64,000 nt of DNA from Siphonodentalium dalli (taxonomy: Eukaryota > Mollusca > Scaphopoda > Gadilida > Siphonodentaliidae): the NCBI GenBank assembly GCA_032622095.1, contig CP136063.1, positions 35,378,106 to 35,442,105 of the forward strand, given 5' to 3'. The stretch's first letter is position 1; each line of letters begins with the position of its first letter. Both the position numbers and the translations under genes were made by a program. The notes below the pieces were generated by a model. It did not search any database and was not told where the DNA came from. It worked only from the letters and a program-made list of their open reading frames with translations. This document shows, in pieces, positions 52,771 to 64,000 of the stretch.

Positions 52771-55573
52771 TAGTTTGAACATTTAGTGGCACAAGCTGTC
52801 GCTATATGGCCACATAATCATCATTTGTACCCGCCTTACTGAAAACCCGGACCAGTTGACCGTCGGTTGACCACCTACATATATCATGGGGGGATGGCAA
52901 ATAAGAAATCGACAAATTTTGAAGGAAATTTCGTATAGTTTGAACATTTAGTGGCACAAGCTGTCGCTATATGGCCACATAATCATCATTTGTACCCGCC
53001 TTACTGAAAACCCGGACCAGTTGACCGTCGGTTGACCACCTACAGATATCATGGGGGGATGGCAAATAAGAAATCGACAAATTTTGAAGAAAATTTCGTA
53101 TAGTTTGAACATTTAGTGGCACAAGTTGTCGCTATATGGCCACATAATCATCATTTGTACCCGCCTTACTGAAAACCCGGACCAGTTGACCGTCGGTTGA
53201 CCACCTACAGATATCATGGGGGGATGGCAAATAAGAAATCGACAAATTTTGAAGGAAATTTCGTATAGTTTGAACATTTAGTGGCGCAAGCTGTCGCTAT
53301 ATGGCCACAAACTCACCATTTGTACCCGCCTTACTGAAAATCCGGACCAGTTGACCGTCGGTTGACCACCCACAGATATCCTGGGGGGATGGCAAATAAG
53401 GAATCGACAAATTTTGAAGGAAATTTCGTATAGTTTGAACATTTAGTAGCACAAGCTGTCGCTATATGGCCACATAATCATCATTTGTACCCGCCTTACT
53501 GAAAACCCGGACCAGTTGACCGTCGGTTGACCACCTACAGATATCATGGGGGGATGGCAAATAAGAAATCGACAAATTTTGAAGGAAATTTCGTATAGTT
53601 TGAACATTTAGTGGCACAAGCTGTCGCTATATGGCCACATAATCATCATTTGTACCCGCCTTACTGAAAACCCGGACCAGTTGACCGTCGGTTGACCACC
53701 TACAGATATCATGGGGGGATGGCAATTAAGAAATCGACAAATTTTGAAGAAAATTTCGTATAGTTTGAACATTTAGTGGCACAAGCTGTCGCTATATGGT
53801 CACATAATCATCATTTGTACCCGCCTTACTGAAAACCCGGACCAGTTGACCGTCGGTTGACCACCTACAGATATCATGGGGGGATGGCAAATAAGAAATC
53901 GACAAATTTTGAAGGAAATTTCGTATAGTTTGAACATTTAGTGGCACAAGCTGTCGCTATATGGCCACATAATCACCATTTGTACCCGCCTTACTGAAAA
54001 CCCGGACCAGTTGACCGTCGGTTGACCACCCACAGATATCCTGGGAGGATGGCAAATAAGGAATCGACAAATTTTGAAGAAAATTTCGTATAGTTTGAGC
54101 ATTTAGTGGCACAAGCTGTCGCTATATGGCCACAAAATCATCATTTGTACCCGCCTTACTGAAAACCCGGACCAGTTGACCGTCGGTTGACCACCTACAG
54201 ATATCATGGGGGGATGGCAAATAAGAAATCGACAAATTTTGAAGGAAATTTTGTATAGTTTGAACATTTAGTGGCACAATCTGTCGCTATATGGCCACAT
54301 AATCACCATTTGTACCCGCCTTACTGAAAACCCGGACCAGTTGACCGTCGGTTGACCACCTACATATATCATGGGGGGATGGCAAATAAGAAATCGACAA
54401 ATTTTGAAGGAAATTTCGTATAGTTTGAACATTTAGTGGCACAAGCTGTCGCTATATGGCCACATAATCATCATTTGTACCCGCCTTACTGAAAACCCGG
54501 ACCAGTTGACCGTCGGTTGACCACCTACAGATATCATGGGGGGATGGCAAATAAGAAATCGACAAATTTTGAAGAAAATTTCGTATAGTTTGAACATTTG
54601 GTGGCACAAGCTGTCGCTATATAGCCACATAATCATCATTTGTACCCGCCTTACTGAAAACCCGGACCAGTTGACCGTCGGTTGACCACCCACAGATATC
54701 CTGGGGGGATGGCAAATAAGGAATCGACAAATTTTGAAGGAAATTTCGTATAGTTTGAACATTTAGTGGCACAAGCTGTCGCTATATGGCCACATAATCA
54801 TCATTTGTACCCGCCTTACTGAAAACCCGGACCAGTTGACCGTCGGTTGACCACCTACAGATATCATGGGGGGATGGCAAATAAGAAATCGACAAATTTT
54901 GAAGGAAATTTCGTATAGTTTGAACATTTAGTGGCACAAGCTGTCGCTATATGGCCACATAATCATCATTTGTACCCGCCTTACTGAAAACCCGGACCAG
55001 TTGACCGTCGGTTGACCACCTACAGATATCATGGGGGGATGGCAATTAAGAAATCGACAAATTTTGAAGAAAATTTCGTATAGTTTGAACATTTAGTGGC
55101 ACAAGCTGTCGCTATATGGTCACGTAATCATCATTTGTACCCGCCTTACTGAAAACCCGGACCAGTTGACCGTCGGTTGACCACCTACATATATCATGGG
55201 GGGATGGCAAATAAGAAATCGACAAATTTTGAAGGAAATTTCGTATAGTTTGAACATTTAGTGGCACAAGCTGTCGCTATATGGCCACATAATCACCATT
55301 TGTACCCGCCTTACTGAAAACCCGGACCAGTTGACCGTCGGTTGACCACCCACAGATATCCTGGGGGGATGGCAAATAAGAAATCGACAAATTTTGAAGG
55401 AAATTTCGTATAGTTTGAACATTTAGTGGCACAAGCTGTCGCTATATGGCACATACTCATCATTTGTACCCGCCTTACTGAAAACCCGGACAGTTGACCG
55501 TCGGTTGACCACCCACAGATATCCTGGGAGGATGGCAAATAAGGAATCGACAAATTTTGAAGAAAATTTCGTA

Positions 55574-58043
55574 TAGTTTGAGCATTTAGTGGCACAAGCT
55601 GTCGCTATATGGCCACATAATCATCATTTGTACCCGCCTTACTGAAAACCCGGACCAGTTGACCGTCGGTTGACCACCTACAGATATCATGGGGGGATGG
55701 CAAATAAGAAATCGACAAATTTTGAAGGAAATTTTGTATAGTTTGAACATTTAGTGGCACAATCTGTCGCTATATGGCCACATAATCACCATTTGTACCC
55801 GCCTTACTGAAAACCCGGACCAGTTGACCGTCGGTTGACCACCCACAGATATCCTGGGGTGGATGGCAAATAAGAAATCGACAAATTTTGAAAGAAATTT
55901 CGTATAGTTTGAACATTTAGTGGCACAAGCTGTCGCTATATGGCCACATAATCATCATTTGTACCCGCCTTACTGAAAACCCGGACCAGTTGACCGTCGG
56001 TTGACCACCCACAGATATCTTGGGGGATGGCAAATACGGAATCGACAAATTTTGAAGGAAATTTCGTATAGTTTGAACATTTAGTGGCACAAGCTGTCGC
56101 TATATGGCCACATAATCATCATTTGTACCCGCCTTACTGAAAACCCGGACCAGTTGACCGTCGGTTGACCACCTACATATATCATGGGGGATGGCAAATA
56201 AGAAATCGACAAATTTTGAAGGAAATTTCGTATAGTTTGAACATTTAGTGGCACAAGCTGTCGCTATATGGCCACATAATCATCATTTGTACCCGCCTTA
56301 CTGAAAACCCGGACCAGTTGACCGTCGGTTGACCACCTACAGATATCATGGGGGGATGGCAAATAAGAAATCGACAAATTTTGAAGAAAATTTCGTATAG
56401 TTTGAACATTTAGTGGCACAAGTTGTCGCTATATGGCCACATAATCATCATTTGTACCCGCCTTACTGAAAACCCGGACCAGTTGACCGTCGGTTGACCA
56501 CCTACAGATATCATGGGGGGATGGCAAATAAGAAATCGACAAATTTTGAAGGAAATTTCGTATAGTTTGAACATTTAGTGGCACAAGCTGTCGCTATATG
56601 GCCACATACTCACCATTTGTACCCGCCTTACTGAAAACCCGGACCAGTTGACCGTCGGTTGACCACCCACAGATATCCTGGGGGGATGGCAAATAAGAAA
56701 TCGACAAATTTTGAAGGAAATTTCGTATAGTTTGAACATTTAGTGGCACAAGCTGTCGCTATATAGCCACATACTCATCATTTGTACCCGCCTTACTGAA
56801 AACCCGGACCAGTTGACCGTCGGTTGACCACCTACAGATATCATGGGGGGATGGCAAATAAGAAATCGACAAATTTTGAAGGAAATTTCGTATAGTTTGA
56901 ACATTTAGTGGCACAAGCTGTCGCTATATGGCCACATACTCACCATTTGTACCCGCCTTACTGAAAACCCGGACCAGTTGACCGTCGGTTGACCACCCAC
57001 AGATATCCTGGGGGGATGGCAAATAAGAAATCGACAAATTTTGAAGGAATTTCGTATAGTTTGAACATTTAGTGGCACAAGCTGTCGCTATATAGCCACA
57101 TAATCATCATTTGTACCCGCCTTACTGAAAACCCGGACCAGTTGACCGTCGGTTGACCACCCACAGATATCCTGGGGGGATGGCAAATAAGGAATCGACA
57201 AATTTTGAAGGAAATTTCGTATAGTTTGAACATTTAGTGGCACAAGCTGTCGCTATATGGCCACATAATCATCATTTGTACCCGCCTTACTGAAAACCCG
57301 GACCAGTTGACCGTCGGTTGACCACCTACAGATATCATGGGGGGATGGCAAATAAGAAATCGACAAATTTTGAAGGAAATTTCGTATAGTTTGAACATTT
57401 AGTGGCACAAGCTGTCGCTATATGGCCACATAATCATCATTTGTACCCGCCTTACTGAAAACCCGGACCAGTTGACCGTCGGTTGACCACCTACAGATAT
57501 CATGGGGGGATGGCAATTAAGAAATCGACAAATTTTGAAGAAAATTTCGTATAGTTTGAACATTTAGTGGCACAAGCTGTCGCTATATGGTCACGTAATC
57601 ATCATTTGTACCCGCCTTACTGAAAACCCGGACCAGTTAACCGTCGGTTGACCACCTACATATATCATGGGGGATGGCAAATAATAAATCGACAAATTTT
57701 GAAGGAAATTTCGTATAGTTTGAACATTTAGTGGCACAAGCTGTCGCTATATGGCCACATAATCACCATTTGTACCCGCCTTACTGAAAACCCGGACCAG
57801 TTGACCGTCGGTTGACCACCCACAGATATCCTGGGGGGATGGCAAATAAGAAATCGACAAATTTTGAAGGAAATTTCGTATAGTTTGAACATTTAGTGGC
57901 ACAAGCTGTCGCTATATGGCACATACTCATCATTTGTACCCGCCTTACTGAAAACCCGGACAGTTGACCGTCGGTTGACCACCCACAGATATCCTGGGAG
58001 GATGGCAAATAAGGAATCGACAAATTTTGAAGAAAATTTCGTA
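55574..58043 (+). repeat. 15-mer HOR unit (2,470 bp)
   Basis: Runs from one tttgagc monomer to the next: tttgagc A tttgta; caatctg caccatt ggggtgg; atcttgg with aatacggaatc; catatatcatg; gaagaaaa; aagttgtc; catactcacc; tatagcc catactc; catactcacc (163-164 bp, ggaatttcg); tatagcc B; A; ggcaattaag; ggtcacgtaatc with gttaacc; caccatt; tggcacatactc ggacagttg. It embeds five monomers of the 7-mer module. Confidence 0.75.
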
Positions 58044-58209
58044 TAGTTTGAGCATTTAGTGGCACAAGCTGTCGCTATATGGCCACATAATCACCATTTG
58101 TACCCGCCTTACTGAAAACCCGGACCAGTTGACCGTCGGTTGACCACCCACAGATATCCTGGGGTGGATGGCAAATAAGAAATCGACAAATTTTGAAAGA
58201 AATTTCGTA
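58044..58209 (+). repeat. Chimeric tttgagc/ggggtgg monomer (166 bp)
   Basis: At 55574 the tttgagc monomer and the caatctg/caccatt/ggggtgg monomer are two separate repeats. Here one monomer has the tttgagc start with normal aagctg, then caccatt, class B and ggggtgg. Joining between positions 26 and 51 with loss of one repeat explains it. It is a second readable single-monomer deletion, like the one at 20295. Confidence 0.75.
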
Positions 58210-58375
58210 TAGTTTGAACATTTAGTGGCACAAGCTGTCGCTATATGGCCACATAATCATCATTTGTACCCGCCTTACTGAAAACCCGGACCAGTTTGAC
58301 CGTCGGTTGACCACCCACAGATATCTTGGGGGGATGGCAAATACGGAATCGACAAATTTTGAAGGAAATTTCGTA

Positions 58376-59528
58376 TAGTTTGAACATTTAGTGGCACAAG
58401 CTGTCGCTATATGGCCACATAATCATCATTTGTACCCGCCTTACTGAAAACCCGGACCAGTTGACCGTCGGTTGACCACCTACATATATCATGGGGGGAT
58501 GGCAAATAAGAAATCGACAAATTTTGAAGGAAATTTCGTATAGTTTGAACATTTAGTGGCACAAGCTGTCGCTATATGGCCACATAATCATCATTTGTAC
58601 CCGCCTTACTGAAAACCCGGACCAGTTGACCGTCGGTTGACCACCTACAGATATCATGGGGGGATGGCAAATAAGAAATCGACAAATTTTGAAGAAAATT
58701 TCGTATAGTTTGAACATTTAGTGGCACAAGTTGTCGCTATATGGCCACATAATCATCATTTGTACCCGCCTTACTGAAAACCCGGACCAGTTGACCGTCG
58801 GTTGACCACCTACAGATATCATGGGGGGATGGCAAATAAGAAATCGACAAATTTTGAAGGAAATTTCGTATAGTTTGAACATTTAGTGGCACAAGCTGTC
58901 GCTATATGGCCACATACTCACCATTTGTACCCGCCTTACTGAAAACCCGGACCAGTTGACCGTCGGTTGACCACCCACAGATATCCTGGGGGGATGGCAA
59001 ATAAGAAATCGACAAATTTTGAAGGAAATTTCGTATAGTTTGAACATTTAGTGGCACAAGCTGTCGCTATATAGCCACATACTCATCATTTGTACCCGCC
59101 TTACTGAAAACCCGGACCAGTTGACCGTCGGTTGACCACCTACAGATATCATGGGGGGATGGCAAATAAGAAATCGACAAATTTTGAAGGAAATTTCGTA
59201 TAGTTTGAACATTTAGTGGCACAAGCTGTCGCTATATGGCCACATAATCATCATTTGTACCCGCCTTACTGAAAACCCGAACCAGTTGACCGTCGGTTGA
59301 CCACCCACAGATATCTTGGGGGATGGCAAATAAGGAATCGACAAATTTTGAAGGAAATTTCGTATAGTTTGAACATTTAGTGGCACAAGCTGTCGCTATA
59401 TGGCCGCATAATCATCATTTGTACCCGCCTTACTGAAAACCCGGACCAGTTGACCGTCGGTTGACCACCCACAGATATCTTGGGGGGATGGCAAATAAGG
59501 AATCGACAATTTTGAAGGAAATTTCGTA
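58376..59528 (+). repeat. 7-mer HOR module (1,153 bp)
   Basis: Same seven-monomer order as the module at 51616, shortened by one G in monomer 6 and one A in monomer 7 (gacaattttg near 59506). Monomer 7 has ggccgcata, a mark shared with the next module but not with the one at 51616. Confidence 0.88.
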
Positions 59529-60683
59529 TAGTTTGAACATTTAGTGGCACAAGCTGTCGCTATATGGCCACATAATCATCATTTGTACCCGCCTTACTGA
59601 AAACCCGGACCAGTTGACCGTCGGTTGACCACCTACATATATCATGGGGGGATGGCAAATAAGAAATCGACAAATTTTGAAGGAAATTTCGTATAGTTTG
59701 AACATTTAGTGGCACAAGCTGTCGCTATATGGCCACATAATCATCATTTGTACCCGCCTTACTGAAAACCCGGACCAGTTGACCGTCGGTTGACCACCTA
59801 CAGATATCATGGGGGGATGGCAAATAAGAAATCGACAAATTTTGAAGAAAATTTCGTATAGTTTGAACATTTAGTGGCACAAGTTGTCGCTATATGGCCA
59901 CATAATCATCATTTGTACCCGCCTTACTGAAAACCCGGACCAGTTGACCGTCGGTTGACCACCTACAGATATCATGGGGGGATGGCAAATAAGAAATCGA
60001 CAAATTTTGAAGGAAATTTCGTATAGTTTGAACATTTAGTGGCACAAGCTGTCGCTATATGGCCACATACTCACCATTTGTACCCGCCTTACTGAAAACC
60101 CGGACCAGTTGACCGTCGGTTGACCACCCACAGATATCCTGGGGGGATGGCAAATAAGAAATCGACAAATTTTGAAGGAAATTTCGTATAGTTTGAACAT
60201 TTAGTGGCACAAGCTGTCGCTATATAGCCACATACTCATCATTTGTACCCGCCTTACTGAAAACCCGGACCAGTTGACCGTCGGTTGACCACCTACAGAT
60301 ATCATGGGGGGATGGCAAATAAGAAATCGACAAATTTTGAAGGAAATTTCGTATAGTTTGAACATTTAGTGGCACAAGCTGTCGCTATATGGCCACATAA
60401 TCATCATTTGTACCCGCCTTACTGAAAACCCGGACCAGTTGACCGTCGGTTGACCACCCACAGATATCTTGGGGGGATGGCAAATAAGGAATCGACAAAT
60501 TTTGAAGGAAATTTCGTATAGTTTGAACATTTAGTGGCACAAGCTGTCGCTATATGGCCGCATAATCATCATTTGTACCCGCCTTACTGAAAACCCGGAC
60601 CAGTTGACCGTCGGTTGACCACCCACAGATATCTTGGGGGGATGGCAAATAAGGAATCGACAAATTTTGAAGGAAATTTCGTA
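59529..60683 (+). repeat. 7-mer HOR module (1,155 bp)
   Basis: Direct tandem copy of the preceding module, with the same ggccgcata mark in monomer 7. The first three monomers repeat again at 60684-61178, then the array passes to the gtggcgcaag/cacaaactc monomer exactly as it does after 53265. Confidence 0.88.
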
Positions 60684-63651
60684 TAGTTTGAACATTTAGT
60701 GGCACAAGCTGTCGCTATATGGCCACATAATCATCATTTGTACCCGCCTTACTGAAAACCCGGACCAGTTGACCGTCGGTTGACCACCTACATATATCAT
60801 GGGGGGATGGCAAATAAGAAATCGACAAATTTTGAAGGAAATTTCGTATAGTTTGAACATTTAGTGGCACAAGCTGTCGCTATATGGCCACATAATCATC
60901 ATTTGTACCCGCCTTACTGAAAACCCGGACCAGTTGACCGTCGGTTGACCACCTACAGATATCATGGGGGGATGGCAAATAAGAAATCGACAAATTTTGA
61001 AGAAAATTTCGTATAGTTTGAACATTTAGTGGCACAAGTTGTCGCTATATGGCCACATAATCATCATTTGTACCCGCCTTACTGAAAACCCGGACCAGTT
61101 GACCGTCGGTTGACCACCTACAGATATCATGGGGGGATGGCAAATAAGAAATCGACAAATTTTGAAGGAAATTTCGTATAGTTTGAACATTTAGTGGCGC
61201 AAGCTGTCGCTATATGGCCACAAACTCACCATTTGTACCCGCCTTACTGAAAATCCGGACCAGTTGACCGTCGGTTGACCACCCACAGATATCCTGGGGG
61301 GATGGCAAATAAGGAATCGACAAATTTTGAAGGAAATTTCGTATAGTTTGAACATTTAGTAGCACAAGCTGTCGCTATATGGCCACATAATCATCATTTG
61401 TACCCGCCTTACTGAAAACCCGGACCAGTTGACCGTCGGTTGACCACCTACAGATATCATGGGGGGATGGCAAATAAGAAATCGACAAATTTTGAAGGAA
61501 ATTTCGTATAGTTTGAACATTTAGTGGCACAAGCTGTCGCTATATGGCCACATAATCATCATTTGTACCCGCCTTACTGAAAACCCGGACCAGTTGACCG
61601 TCGGTTGACCACCTACAGATATCATGGGGGGATGGCAATTAAGAAATCGACAAATTTTGAAGAAAATTTCGTATAGTTTGAACATTTAGTGGCACAAGCT
61701 GTCGCTATATGGTCACATAATCATCATTTGTACCCGCCTTACTGAAAACCCGGACCAGTTGACCGTCGGTTGACCACCTACAGATATCATGGGGGGATGG
61801 CAAATAAGAAATCGACAAATTTTGAAGGAAATTTCGTATAGTTTGAACATTTAGTGGCACAAGCTGTCGCTATATGGCCACATAATCACCATTTGTACCC
61901 GCCTTACTGAAAACCCGGACCAGTTGACCGTCGGTTGACCACCCACAGATATCCTGGGAGGATGGCAAATAAGGAATCGACAAATTTTGAAGAAAATTTC
62001 GTATAGTTTGAGCATTTAGTGGCACAAGCTGTCGCTATATGGCCACAAAATCATCATTTGTACCCGCCTTACTGAAAACCCGGACCAGTTGACCGTCGGT
62101 TGACCACCTACAGATATCATGGGGGGATGGCAAATAAGAAATCGACAAATTTTGAAGGAAATTTTGTATAGTTTGAACATTTAGTGGCACAATCTGTCGC
62201 TATATGGCCACATAATCACCATTTGTACCCGCCTTACTGAAAACCCGGACCAGTTGACCGTCGGTTGACCACCTACATATATCATGGGGGGATGGCAAAT
62301 AAGAAATCGACAAATTTTGAAGGAAATTTCGTATAGTTTGAACATTTAGTGGCACAAGCTGTCGCTATATGGCCACATAATCATCATTTGTACCCGCCTT
62401 ACTGAAAACCCGGACCAGTTGACCGTCGGTTGACCACCTACAGATATCATGGGGGGATGGCAAATAAGAAATCGACAAATTTTGAAGAAAATTTCGTATA
62501 GTTTGAACATTTGGTGGCACAAGCTGTCGCTATATAGCCACATAATCATCATTTGTACCCGCCTTACTGAAAACCCGGACCAGTTGACCGTCGGTTGACC
62601 ACCCACAGATATCCTGGGGGGATGGCAAATAAGGAATCGACAAATTTTGAAGGAAATTTCGTATAGTTTGAACATTTAGTGGCACAAGCTGTCGCTATAT
62701 GGCCACATAATCATCATTTGTACCCGCCTTACTGAAAACCCGGACCAGTTGACCGTCGGTTGACCACCTACAGATATCATGGGGGGATGGCAAATAAGAA
62801 ATCGACAAATTTTGAAGGAAATTTCGTATAGTTTGAACATTTAGTGGCACAAGCTGTCGCTATATGGCCACATAATCATCATTTGTACCCGCCTTACTGA
62901 AAACCCGGACCAGTTGACCGTCGGTTGACCACCTACAGATATCATGGGGGGATGGCAATTAAGAAATCGACAAATTTTGAAGAAAATTTCGTATAGTTTG
63001 AACATTTAGTGGCACAAGCTGTCGCTATATGGTCACGTAATCATCATTTGTACCCGCCTTACTGAAAACCCGGACCAGTTGACCGTCGGTTGACCACCTA
63101 CATATATCATGGGGGGATGGCAAATAAGAAATCGACAAATTTTGAAGGAAATTTCGTATAGTTTGAACATTTAGTGGCACAAGCTGTCGCTATATGGCCA
63201 CATAATCACCATTTGTACCCGCCTTACTGAAAACCCGGACCAGTTGACCGTCGGTTGACCACCCACAGATATCCTGGGGGGATGGCAAATAAGAAATCGA
63301 CAAATTTTGAAGGAAATTTCGTATAGTTTGAACATTTAGTGGCACAAGCTGTCGCTATATGGCACATACTCATCATTTGTACCCGCCTTACTGAAAACCC
63401 GGACAGTTGACCGTCGGTTGACCACCCACAGATATCCTGGGAGGATGGCAAATAAGGAATCGACAAATTTTGAAGAAAATTTCGTATAGTTTGAGCATTT
63501 AGTGGCACAAGCTGTCGCTATATGGCCACATAATCATCATTTGTACCCGCCTTACTGAAAACCCGGACCAGTTGACCGTCGGTTGACCACCTACAGATAT
63601 CATGGGGGGATGGCAAATAAGAAATCGACAAATTTTGAAGGAAATTTTGTA
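59529..63651 (+). repeat. 48-mer super-repeat, copy 2 (partial, register lost)
   Basis: Follows copy 1 for 25 monomers. The monomer at 63652 starts as caatctg caccatt in both copies but then is class A with catatatcatg here and class B with ggggtgg in copy 1 (55739). From there to the window end it follows the order seen near 54.26-54.75 kb. The copies thus part within one monomer, between positions 52 and 106. Confidence 0.78.
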
Positions 63652-64000
63652 TAGTTTGAACATTTAGTGGCACAATCTGTCGCTATATGGCCACATAATC
63701 ACCATTTGTACCCGCCTTACTGAAAACCCGGACCAGTTGACCGTCGGTTGACCACCTACATATATCATGGGGGGATGGCAAATAAGAAATCGACAAATTT
63801 TGAAGGAAATTTCGTATAGTTTGAACATTTAGTGGCACAAGCTGTCGCTATATGGCCACATAATCATCATTTGTACCCGCCTTACTGAAAACCCGGACCA
63901 GTTGACCGTCGGTTGACCACCTACAGATATCATGGGGGGATGGCAAATAAGAAATCGACAAATTTTGAAGAAAATTTCGTATAGTTTGAACATTTGGTGG
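63487..64000 (+). repeat. Array continues past the window edge
   Basis: The last tttgagc monomer (63487), a caatctg class A catatatcatg monomer (63652), a class A gaagaaaa monomer (63817) and the first 19 bp of a tttggtgg monomer (63982) close the window. There is no decay in identity, so the true array edge lies further right. Confidence 0.9.

Larger units (their letters stand above)
51616..59528 (+). repeat. 48-mer super-repeat, copy 1 (7,913 bp)
   Basis: Monomer starts 51616, 53266, 54433 (frame mark) and 55574 recur 7,913 bp later at 59529, 61179, 62346 and 63487. The shared order includes the 7-mer module, the gtggcgcaag/cacaaactc/aaaatccgg monomer, agtagcac, ggcaattaag, tggtcac, caccatt gggagg, tttgagc with cacaaaatc, caatctg, tttggtgg with tatagcc, ggtcacgtaatc, and tggcacatactc with ggacagttg. 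Its second half, 55574-58043 and onward, contains a 15-mer whose leading monomers are repeated from 58044. Confidence 0.8.
1..64000 (+). repeat. 165-bp satellite array spanning the entire window
   Basis: Every stretch of the window is a copy of the same 165-bp monomer, all in one orientation, phased here on 'tagtttgaac'. Summing phase marks gives 388 complete monomers plus a 19-bp partial copy starting at 63982. Typical length is exactly 165 bp; 163, 164, 166 and 176-bp versions come from single small indels. The window begins and ends inside the array, so neither edge is visible. By hand count the consensus has 35 C and 36 G in 165 bp (about 43% GC) and 7 CpG. No transposon, inverted monomer, gene or unique spacer interrupts it. 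Near-nucleosomal monomers with higher-order structure are typical of eukaryotic centromeric satellites (alpha satellite, Arabidopsis CEN178); centromere identity here is inference. I do not recognise the family. Confidence 0.99.

Noticed and set aside
178-63508. About 50 minus-strand open frames of 60-116 codons
   Set aside because: All are readings of the satellite itself. They begin and end at fixed monomer positions, repeat the same peptide, and exist only because 165 is a multiple of three and tttggtgg or 1-bp indels remove or bypass the periodic TAA. No initiation context, domain or codon bias supports expression.
1-64000. CRISPR array
   Set aside because: The repeat unit is 165 bp with no unique spacers between copies and no cas genes; all the sequence is repeat.
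1-64000. Telomere repeat, rDNA, transposon or viral insertions
   Set aside because: I looked for short telomere-like repeats, long terminal repeats, non-satellite stretches and phase breaks; the 165-bp phase runs from end to end with only small indels.

Overview
The whole window is one uninterrupted array of tandem satellite DNA. A 165-bp monomer is repeated head to tail in a single orientation. By phasing on the 'tagtttgaac' start I count 388 complete monomers plus a 19-bp partial copy at the right end. The net length is 39 bp short of 388 x 165, because small indels are scattered through the array. I found no protein-coding gene, RNA gene, transposon, inverted segment or non-satellite spacer. 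Pure satellite on this scale, with a near-nucleosomal monomer and higher-order repeats (HORs), points to a eukaryotic centromeric or heterochromatic block. The consensus is about 43% GC. I do not recognise the satellite family and cannot name the organism.

Monomers fall into two main classes defined by two linked sites, at monomer positions 106 and 116. Class A reads ctac...atcatg and class B reads ccac...atcctg. Rarer diagnostic variants (tttggtgg, tttgagc, caatctg, cataatgatc, catactc, tatagcc, a 1-bp deletion giving tggcacat, ggacagttg, aaggaatc, gaagaaaa, ttagta/ttcata/tttgta and others) occur in a repeating order, and this order defines the HORs.

Layout: 1-4467 is an irregular mosaic holding a 17-G tract and a local dimer duplication. 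4468-7600 is a 19-mer unit and 7601-10402 a 17-mer version of it. 10403-17656 holds four 11-mer units (about 1,813 bp each) that alternate in type, so they form two 22-mers of 3,627 bp. 15515-25241 and 25242-35132 are two tandem copies of a very long unit (59 and 60 monomers; 9,727 and 9,891 bp). At about 35.1 kb the marker set changes. 35133-44854 carries 21-, 15- and 12-mer units. 44855-51615 is a heavily reshuffled mosaic. 51616-64000 holds 7-mer modules (1,155 bp) nested in a 48-mer unit of 7,913 bp whose second copy starts at 59529 and loses register near 63.65 kb.

The array therefore records a layered history of unequal exchange. Some steps can be read directly: a chimeric monomer at 20295 marks loss of exactly one repeat, a conversion-like patch sits at 47988, and one monomer lineage gains variants in order from left to right. 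Open reading frames here are by-products of a monomer length divisible by three and are not annotated as genes.
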